Positions 1 to 11,400 of a stretch of 64,000 nt of DNA are shown piece after piece. The notes beneath the pieces were generated by a model. It did not search any database, was not told the origin of the DNA, and saw nothing but the letters and a program-made list of their open reading frames with translations. The DNA is taken from positions 10,542,501 through 10,606,500 of the forward strand of contig CM062215.1 in the NCBI GenBank assembly GCA_031216445.1, in the 5' to 3' direction. A program made the position numbers and the translations under genes. Position 1 is the first letter of the stretch. Every line of letters begins with the position of its first letter. The stretch is from Lateolabrax maculatus (Eukaryota > Chordata > Actinopteri > Acropomatiformes > Lateolabracidae).

Positions 1-306
1 CTAAAAGAAAGACATTTTGCCTTACAAAGCAGCTGTAAAAAGACTTAGAATTACTCATTATGTCCAAAACATAAAAAAGCCACAACAAAACTTGTCAGCA
101 TTTATTGCTGTATAATGAATACTAGACTTTAATGCCCATGTCTTGTGGCCCAATAAAATAGACGCCTGGCTGAGTAATTTTCACTTGAATGAATATTTGT
201 AGTGCCATCTTGAAACACTCTCTTAACACATCCATGGCCAGCAAGAGGCAACAAGGACAGAACGATTATCAATGGGATCAGGCCTGTGATCCATCCAGAG
301 GCTTAC

Positions 307-404
307 CTGATCCCCAGCTACTATCGCTCCAAACAGGTGCAGCAGGCAGCATTTCAGACTCTCCTTCAGGTGCTCGCTCTCCTGGAAGCACTCTGGAACG
401 AGAG

Positions 405-454
<50 letters not shown>

Positions 455-2084
455 CACACAGAGAGAGAGACAAAGTCCATTAGTTTGATCAGTAGGCGTG
501 ATGTTGGCTATGCAAATACAGCAAAACCACAAAAAGAAACTACAGCTCACAGCAAACTGTTGAAGTTCCTGCGTTTTTTGTCTACAAAAAAAAAATTGAT
601 GAATGCAAACACAAACAAGGCTTTATCTTTTCTGTCTCTTTCATACACACGCACTCGCACATGAAAGCTAAATGAAATATACAAACCAGATAAGATTGTC
701 ATTTAGCACAAACAATGTACAAACACACAGTGGCATGTGGCAGCCCTGCCAGTAACCTCTGGGTCATGGTGGTCCCAGTCACCCATTAACTCATCTGTCA
801 ACAAGTCAGATTGGGGAGACGAAACGTGACATCTTGGCTCCAAGATGTCTGTTTCCTTTATCCCAATCATGCTACAACTGCATTACAATCTACTATCACT
901 GGATCACACTAATGACAATAGTATCCAACTGAGCTTAATGTCTTTATCAAAAGTCTTCCCACAGTATTCCCACAAACTTGGTCTTTGCACATAACACAGC
1001 CAGCATGAAAAGACACACAGTCTGTCAGGTTGGGCCTTGGCAGTTATCTTTGGTGCCAAACCACAGCAGCCACACACAGGACACAGGACAGAAAGGGAGC
1101 ATTTGTTCAAAATGGCCGCCAGCGTAGCTGAAGTGGCTTGACAGACACCATTCACTATCGGCTCATCTCAGCGCCTGGCAAACATAACGTGGACACAAAG
1201 AGTGGATTCAACCAGACCCAGAGAGGAAAGAAGGGGGGGCAGTGGGAGGGAGCATGACGGCATGGGAGAGTAGAGGGGAAGAGACGAGAAGAGAGGAACG
1301 TTCTGTGATCATGTGCTGGCTTTTTTTATGATGTAGAGGATTTCTTCCTCATCCACACCCAAAGAGGCTATAGAATCAAGAGATGCAAAGTGTGAACAAT
1401 ACACAACAAGCACTGTAATGTTGGTAAATTTCAAGTGCATTTACATATAAGCTACACATTACTCATACAATGTCTCACGGTAAAGGTGAAGAGACTATTT
1501 TTAGTTGTTCTAGGTACAGGTTAACTGAAAGTACCATGTACAGACGTTTATACCTTAATCTAACTACTTTAATACAAGACTTTACTACTCTATAATACTA
1601 TTACTTTAATACTACTACAGAGCATGGAAAGAGACCAAGAGGGACTGACAAGTAGAACGAAAACAAGAGACTTACGGTAAAAGAAAGGAACAAATTCAAC
1701 AGTGAGCGGCGCTGCCTTGTACTTCTGTCTGCTCCTCTCTACTGTACCCAGCTGCTCCCTGGGAGAAAAAGAAGCACATACAGTTCAGGTAAGACACAAG
1801 CATGAAACCAAGCAAGCATATAGTTTACACAGGATGAGGAACGTTTTTTTCTTAAAATCTGAATCAGTTTTGCAACCATGGCAGAGCGTTTAGCTTTATT
1901 GTTGTTATGTTATTGTTAAGAAATGCCAAGCTGGCTGCAGGATTGTTGTTACCCGCAGGTTCGATGCCTCCAGTTCCGGTACGGGTCGTAGAGGCTCTCG
2001 CAAAAGGCCAGCGCGTGACGGACAAACTCCTCCGCCTGGCTCTGGTCTGCCATCTCCTTCTCTTTGGTCTTGCTCTTCAGCTGT

Positions 2085-2128
<44 letters not shown>

Positions 2129-4524
2129 TTTGTGATTAAAGTAAAGATGTGTCTCTATGGATTTATTTTTCTGTTGCCAAATAGCAGAATGACACAGATG
2201 TCAATCCTGCATTAATGTTCCTCCAAAATGAGTGAACCATCCAAGTACTGTTTAAATAATTAATTAGTAATTTTGAGCCTTTTTGTTCACCCAGTTTATC
2301 AGGGACTATGTTTTGCCGAGCAGAGAGAAACACAGAGATCAAAGCAAAGACAAAGAGAGGAGTCAGACCTGCTGAATATAGAGTGTTGTCATAGTGATGA
2401 TGTGATTGATGTAGGAGCAAGTGCCAATCTCCTCCACGTTAGACAGGTTCCTTTCAGAAACACCCAATCATACACACACACACAAACACACAAAACAGGT
2501 CAACCATTAGCTTATCAATTATTTGCTTTGGAATACCAGCTACAGTATTTCATGAAGGCAGAATATAACACAATTCATGAAAAATACAGGCTTCATAGGT
2601 CACAGTCTTTTCTGTCCTCATGTAAAGTAGCTAAACTATGTGTGTATGTTTACTGTCCAGACCTGCAGATGATGATAAGGAACTTGAGCAGCAGCAGAGC
2701 CAGGTTTTGCTGCTCAGGCTCCAAGCCGTCAGAGGCTTTCTGGACGCACTGCAGAAGCTGGTGGCGCAAAACCTGCAGGATGTTGTCTGGGAGGAGCGTC
2801 AACACCGGGGGAACCTCTTCTGGCCTGGAGACACAGGAGCATCACGACCAAAAGAAGCAGGATGAATGGGAATCACCATTAGATAGGAGGAAAAGGTGCT
2901 TACAGTATATACCATGCTTTGGTGGTTAATGTCAAAACTTTAAATGGAGCCGTTTATCATGGAGTTTTATCAAGGAAGCGTTGCTGCAGTATACACAAGG
3001 GCGACTTGAAGGAGAGAACCCTGTTCTGCATTCACTCAAACACACACACACGCCTGGTGCATTCGGGCATTCGTTCCTAGGGAAAAACAGCATGTGTGCT
3101 GCACTGCTCACATGAGAGAGTGAGAAAGAGCGAGAGAGAGCGAGAGAGAGCGAGAGAGAGCGAGAGAGAGAGCACAGCCAAACCAATGCAATGAGTGTCA
3201 GCAGGAAAGCAGGACAGATGTGGCAGCTGCAGAGGACGGGAAGGAGGAGGGGAAGGGAGAAAATGGAGAGAAGATAGAGGACAAAAGGAACAGAGAAAAA
3301 GTGGCGGGAGGACGATGAAAGGAGTCGGAAAACAAGCAGGAGAGGATGGGAGAAAATGAGTCAAAGGAGGAGGTGAAAAAAGAAGAGAGATGAAGGAGGG
3401 GAGAGATGAAAAGCTCAACTAATAGGATTTAACCACCCATATTCCTCCACTCCACTCCACCCTTTCACACGGCCCTCCCTCGGTTATAAAATGTGACTCT
3501 GACTTCCTGCAGCTTTATCTGATGTGATCCCAGCAGCCGCCACAGCAAAGGTATCAACAAACTTCTCCCATTTCTGCTTCAAAATGCTGGATGCAGGTTT
3601 TCGGATTCGTGTTCAAGCACTAAGGGGTTTCTCACGTTAACCTGCATCATACGTTCACATGTCGACACCAATCAGGCCGTCACCTGCAACAAAATGTGAC
3701 CGCACTGCACAAAAGCATCTGGAGTGGCCGTGCTATTCCGGGTTGTGCTTTTGGAAGGCTTGGCTGCATTTGGTCACGCTGTGAATGACCATACAAGAAG
3801 AGATAGTCCCTATCCTACTCGCGATGACCTAAGGCCGAAAACTGTATTGGTGTACTGATGTAATAGGGAGGGCAGGGTAAGTGAGCGGGACTAAATAGCA
3901 GAAATCAGATGCCAACTTTGTAGGGTAGTGATTCCCAACCAGGGGTACTTTGCGGAGTACATCTGCAGTTGCCAGGGGTTAGATGAAAAGCTCAATGAAC
4001 TAACTTAACTGAACTCAACAAAAAAAATATATATATTTTTCTGTTTATTATTTTACATGTAAGCCCCATTAAAAAGTCCCCCAAATTAAGAAGTATCATA
4101 TGTAGTTATAGTTTTGATAAACAGAAGAAGAACTGGGTGTTTAACATGACCAGTGGTAGCTTTTCTAACTACTAATACTACTACAGTTATTCAATGTAGA
4201 AATACGTTTGTATCATCAAAAGGATATTCAAGTGTATTAATATTGATCACAGTTTGCCAAACAATTTACCTTGAAGGTGGCTTTTCAAAGTCCACATCCA
4301 GGCATCGCTCATAGGAGCTGATGAAAATCTCCAGCCATAGCTTCAAGTAGTCTGGATCCCTCTGAGAAATGAAAAGACAGACAAAGAAAGAAGGGAGAGG
4401 AAGGAGAAGATGGGAATATGGTTAGTGGCCTTTGCTGACAAAAGCTGTCATGGTAAAAATACATAAATGGGAGGCAGCTGACAGGCCTCATCTCGTGCGT
4501 GTGTGTGTGTGTGTGTGTGTGAGT

Positions 4525-4567
<43 letters not shown>

Positions 4568-7500
4568 GTCTTCTGTGACTTGTGTAGCCAGACAACAATA
4601 CCTTTTTTGTCTTTTTGATGACAATGGTTATGAAAAATTGACACAACCTTTCAAACGCTCAAGGCAATGTTTTCTTTTTTTCCTCTTTGGACTTAATTAC
4701 TTTTTTTAATGATTAAATCAGACATTTCCTGTTTTGTTTTTGGCTGATTGTTTTTACAATCAATTTCTGATAGTGTGAAGCAACATTAGAAGAACAAGAA
4801 AACAAGACGCAGTGTATCCTGTACATAACTTTAAAAACTGGATATAGTGGTTTTTGAAGATGCTATTCTGGCATGTCAAACACGTGAAAGGTGGGGGTGT
4901 GTTTATCTTATCTTTTTAGGGCGCGGAGCTAAAACATGCACCTGTTGGAGTGGAAAACAGGCCTGGCTGCATTCTGAGGGGGAGTTTCTAACAGCCGGCT
5001 GATCGACATTTCCCAAATTCCTGGAATAATGCCCAGAGAAGGATGGGATGGCAGCATTAGCCACAGAGGAAGGTTGGCCTGCCTCGGCCTGCTAGGTCAC
5101 AGTAGAGTTCCTGGTGTAAAATCCCCTCAGCCCACAGGAACAAACACGGAGCACCAAAGACGGGGGACCACACGGCAAAACTACACCAATAAATGCCCAC
5201 AAAGACGTGCTCATGTAGACTCAAAATAGTCTCATAATACTCATAACCTGTTACTTATTACTACTGGGAGCATTAGCTTTTATATCTCTCAATAAAAAAT
5301 ACAAATGATGTAAACTGACGTCAATTTTTGCAATAATTATGGCAATAACGGACCATGAACACAGAAATGAGTCACTTCAAGGCCACACACTTGCAGAGTT
5401 ATTTTTAGTCATTAAATCAGGTAACACATCATCTTTTTATCTCAGTGATTACTTAGCAATTATTTGTACAAGCCAGACCTGGAGACACTGAGAATGGATG
5501 GCTGTAAGCAACACAGACTGTAATGTAATTATGTAATCTCTCCTAACACTAAACATAATTGGTGGGTGATTGATGCAGAAATTACATTTGCAGCAGAAGT
5601 GGAAGACACATATGGAATCAGATTTGTGTCAATATAATCAAACAAAACAAAGAAAAATAAATGTAATCTCAAAAGTAATACTTAGAGTGACAGCTCAGTG
5701 CTCCTGACACAAAACGTCTTGTACAGCTCAGGCGACATGTATGATCAATACTTCATTAATCTGGTAGGAATCAAGTTAAGTTAGCTATAGAGTAGTGAAT
5801 GCCCCATGCAACTGTTTAGTGTGCCTGTGTCCGCCATAGAAAGAAATTCTGCTGTACTGAAAAACCTCCGGGGCACTGAGATGTCACTCAAAAACTCATT
5901 AGCCAATGGGGACGCACCCCTGAAGAAAAGTTTGTGTCAGAACTGCAAACAAAAAGTCAGGCAGCGCAAGCGAGAGAGCTGACAGGGAGGGCAAAAGTCT
6001 GATCAGTGAGAAACAAGCAAGTTGTAAGTTTTACTTTTGAGATCACTTTATTTGACCAATTATCAAAATAGTTGTCGATTAATTTTCTGTTGATCAACTG
6101 AATGATTAATGAGTAATCGTTTCAGCTCTATACCACAGACGTGCAGGGTGCAGGACACATCGATGGCCCAATACAACTTGGAAAGCTTCACTAATTCATC
6201 ATACAGGGGTAACCACTTGCTCATGACCTCCCAGCAGATCCTGTCATAGGGACTTTTGGCCATCTGGAGAGTGCTAGTAAGCAATATGGGTCAAGGAGGG
6301 CTGGAGAGGTGATCGGGGCAGATTACAATAACACCTGTATTGTGCATTTAGTAATATAATTTGACCAGCTCAGGTTTGGAGGCCATTCATTAAGATAATC
6401 ATTTATAGGTTATCCTGTTACGAACTGAAGTGTTGGACAATTGGAACAACAACTGGCCTGTTGTTGGAGATAGATCAAAAGTCAGGGGTTTGTTAAAACC
6501 ATTAGGATTCACTCTCTGGTGAATATGATTGCTATATAGATATGATCTGCAGTAAATTTCATAGCAATCCATCTAATATGGCAGACCAGAGACCAACAGA
6601 TCAGCTGACCTTGCAATCCCTAGAACTACACCGCTAGCCTGTCTAAATTAAAGACACTATATTTGTTAAACAAAAATCTAACTAGAATCAACTCAGGCCA
6701 TGGGTTTCATAATTAAGTTGTCGAGATATTTCAATATATAAACCACAAACATAAACATCAACCTCATGTTGGCCCTAGAGGAAAAGTCAGAGGATCACCA
6801 AAGTCAGCAGAATGCATCCTGCAGAAACCATGAAAGTCTGTACAAAATTTAATGATGACCCATCTGAAAGTTATCAAAATATTTCAGTCTTGACCAAACT
6901 GAACTGACTGACAAACCAACATTGCTATGCTTACAGCCATGCTGCTAGCAAGGCTTAAAAAAGGTCAATACCAGCCTATTTCACTAATTGCTTGAACACT
7001 TTTTGAAAACACAAGTCCACTTTAGACAATTCATGATAACGTTGTTTTCCATTTTGTGCCTGTTCAAGCCACGAGGGACTAAATATTTTCTGAAGTAGCA
7101 TCATGCAACGCTCCTCTCTCCTCACCCTGTCACGGTTTGTGCCCTACATTTGTCACTCATCCTAAAGAGAAGTCCATTCTGCAACAGAAAGAAGCTGCCT
7201 GCGGCTAAGATAACAGCACAAATATGTTTTAAGCTATCCCGGGAAACAAATAAACAGATGGAGAATCAGAACAAAATGCAATGAAATAAAAATGTTCACC
7301 ATGTCTTCAAACGGGTTTGTTTTATTTTCTAAACAATTATTTTAATCACTGCCACCATCATTTTCCTGGACACTGCAAACGGTATACACCTGAAAATATC
7401 CTATGATGCCAATTTCAGACAAACAGGAAGACCAACACATGAACACAGGGCCACAGACAATTTACATTCAAATTTATACAATTTCCTATGAAGCTATTAC

Positions 7501-7746
7501 TTTAATGTGGAAGAATTTGCAGAATAGAGCTTGAAACAGATGAAAAAACACAACAACTGGAAAAACTGGGTTTTCTCAGGATAGCGGTGCCGTCTGGGTA
7601 AAGAGTGGGAGAGGGGCTGAGAGGCTGACGACTGCTTCTGTCTGCGTGTCAGAGTGGGATTCAGCCAGAACAAAGCAGGAAGCCAGCTCTGTGATTCCTA
7701 TGAAGTCATCAGAACAATCTTGCAACTCTGGCCTCCGTCTGTGTGT

Positions 7747-7807
<61 letters not shown>

Positions 7808-8160
7808 AGAAAGAAACCAGGAAGTAAGAAGAGAGAGAGCGACGTCTGAAAGGAGGCAGCAACAGCCACGTGTGAATAATAAGTCCTGTTGGGTGAACAT
7901 GGCATGCCGTCTGTGTTTTTTTTTTCCTGAGTTCCCATCACAGACTATAGTGAGAAAATAAAGGTTTATTTGTGACAACTGCTTAAGCTATTATTTAATT
8001 TGAGCAAAAAGCACGGTATTGTCTTTACATGCATGTGAATGTTACTGCCAGAAAAATTAGAGAAAAAAAAAGATGATGATTTAAGCAAACAGCTTCACTC
8101 TCAAGTGACTGAGCTTGCTAGTAGTAGTGACTGAATGACACTGTGTGTGTGTGTGTGTGT

Positions 8161-8219
<59 letters not shown>

Positions 8220-8335
8220 TGTCCTCTTTTAGGCAGCAGTTTGGGAGCACAGATGCCCATTGAGGGTTCGGACTGTGGCAGGCAGGGACACACCCTGCTC
8301 TACATGGCTCTGTTTATCCTTCATCACTGGCCTGA

Positions 8336-8424
<89 letters not shown>

Positions 8425-11400
8425 AAGTAGACGTACAAGTAGGAATCCTAACTCAACAACATTCACCTGGTACAAACTCTGACAACCATTTTGTGTCTCA
8501 GTGTGCGTGAAAACAACTCCCATGAGAGGATCACATGCCTCTCTTATGTATATCCATTATCATATAAGGGCCTTTGCCAAGCTACCACAACACATTCCTC
8601 ATGATCGGTTTAAGCTGTCCTCTGTAAAGCAAACAAGGTTGCCAGCAATACGGATCAATGCGCTTCATTCTCAAAATTGAGATTCCCATTGACCCACAGT
8701 GAGACTAAAACGGTGGGAGTCTTAGACGGTCATAGTGAAAGTGCTGATTATGAGTCAATGTCTGGATCGATTGACAGCTCTCATTCATTTTGATATGAGA
8801 GAGCTCTGAAAAACATCAGATATGTGTTGACCTGGAATAGCGGAAACTGCTATGTGATATCATACCCTTCCAAATAATAACATATATCATAGCAACTTAC
8901 AATAACAGATAATAAGTGGTCGATCTTGCACACAATGTCCCTCTCAATATGTGGAAAAAGTGATACAACACTGACTTTTGCTATGTTAAATGTTCACAAT
9001 TTGACCAGATATGTATTGCAGTAATTCAAAAAATTGTCTCTTAGAAGAGATAATCCAGAACATTTTCATGTATTGTAAATAAATGTTAATTTAGCCCAGA
9101 TCACTGGCTAATTAATAACATGATTTAATCGACGTCCAGTCAGAGGAAGTAGAGAGCGAGCAAGCAAACATGGATGTTTACAAGGCAGAAGTTGAAACAT
9201 CAGCTTTGCAAATGTTTTATGAGGAAGGAAATGTACTCAACATGCTTGTTCAACCTCATGGATACACACATTGCATCATGGTGAGAAAAAGTCCACACCT
9301 TTAAGTTAGTCTAATCAAATAAATTGCTCAAAAGAAATGACTGACATCAAAAGGGAAGTGAAGCAAAAACCACATAATACTGAAGTCAACCAAGCTTTAA
9401 ACAAGAATTAGCCTACTACTCTAATAAAACAATTAAGACAAACATAAAAAACCCTACGGCTAAATATGTCATTATTTCTGTGGCAACTCAACACCAACAG
9501 CTTTAATTGGCTTTTCAACTTAAGACTGAAGAACACTTCAGAACACACTGAAGTACATTAGAAAAAGTAAGTGAATGCTTGATTGATCTATTATCAGTTG
9601 CTCTATGCTGTCATGCAGTGCAGGGACACAGTTGGCAGCTCAGCAAGCGCCACGCCCCTCCAGACAGGCGTGGTCGGCCAGCTTGTCGGGTGGCTGCTTG
9701 CTTAGTTTGGGTGGGTGACCTGGTTTGGTGGAAGTGGCAGGGAGTCACTGAAACCACAATGTTTAAAAGGTCCCCTCCCTGTAGGTTTAATAGACGGCTG
9801 TGGTCATTCCGTTTCTGCAGCATCACAGCCCAACATCACTGCCTACAGTGAATCCTCTGGCCGTGACGTCACTGCCAGGGGTGTATTTAAAGAGGCTGGT
9901 GGGAGGGGTTAAAACCACATGAAGCATGCCTGATACACAATGTGAGTGACATCAGTGTTATTCCAGAGATATTCATAGCACAGGGGAAAATGAGAAGCAC
10001 TGAAATAAGCAGCAGTGAGAAAGAAAGCTAGCCTGAGGGAACAAACTTTGCATACCTCCACACAAGCTAAAGCCTGAGTGTGTCAGCTTGTGTTACTGTG
10101 TGTGGCATGGTGTGTGTGTGTGTGTGTGACAACGGAGATTAGACTGTAACAAGCAAACAAGCAGCAAAGCCGGAAAAAGACCTGAGTAATCTACTTGAGC
10201 AAATATGTGAAACCGCGGCACTTTCTCCTCCTCCATCGTCTCCAGTTCAAGTGTTCAGTCTTATTATCTTCCTCATTTCTCCTTCCCCTTCTTGGTTTCT
10301 CACCTCTGCCCCCCAATCCACTCACTATAACTGACTCCCATAAGTGCAGGGGGTTTATGCAAATTGCTGTCGTTTCTCCGCTCCAGTCGAAAAGCGACTC
10401 GTGGTGCGGTGTAGGGTGGGGTGACATGAGACAGTGTGAATCTTAACCAGAAATCCCTAGTTTGAGGACAATTAAAAGGGAGTAAGGATTGCTGCTCTTC
10501 AGCCCTTCTGGCCTCCCTCCAAAGCCACCCTCCCAAAGACACTACTGCTGGAGGACACGAGGGAGCATAGACATATATCGTAACCATGTAAATACTTTAA
10601 AGCCAGAGCAAGGTGAAATGATGCTCCTAGCTGTCGAGGCATGTTCCCTGTGGTTGGGAATTAAAAGGGCTTTTCTGCAGCAAACAAAGACTTTAAGAGG
10701 GTAACTGGCATTATTCAGAAGTCTGCTAAACCTTCCACTTTCTCTGACAAGCCTCTGGATAATATACTGATGAAAGAGAAGCGCCACTGCAGAGTTGATG
10801 CCACTGTGTATACCAGCTGCTCCATGTGCTTGGGGACAACACTCTAGCATTCAGTGACAGGCAGCTGAGAGGAACGCTGGTTACGTAACCGTCTCAGCAT
10901 CATCGGTGACATCTCGGGCCTCTACAACTCTGAGAAGCGGGCCGCAGATTCTCATCTGAACTGTTAAAAGTTCTACTTTATAAACCCGTTAATTGCTTCA
11001 GACATCTACTAATTCACGGAATCCTCCCTTGGGCTATGTAAGCACCTACTGTGCATAGAAACCTGCAGGAGTCAGCAGAGTTTCTGCATATTTTTTAAAC
11101 AATGTACTTTCAAAATTAAATGATAATATGCATCTAGCAATCAAATTTGCAAGTAGGATTCTGGTGCAATGGTACACTGTTTCTTTAAATGCCTACACAG
11201 CACTTTTTAGATTTATAGGTATATTCACAAATGCAATGACATACAGTAGAGATAAAACGTAAGCATTTAGTGTGTTTATCAAATTATACAAATAGACCTA
11301 TTTTACAGCTGTATTCACAAAGGTTGCTGGTGTAGCCTCAGAAAACAACAGGATCTTCAAACTTTTGAAAAGAAAAACCTAATATTATGGAGTTGCTTAG

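Noticed and set aside
189..550. Overlapping open frames with poly-Val/Cys or Thr/His runs
   Set aside because: They are produced by the (CA)n microsatellite; the only real coding segment here is the NBEAL1 exon at 307-392. The same applies to frames over the tracts at 4500, 7750, 8142, 8337, 28540 and 59240.
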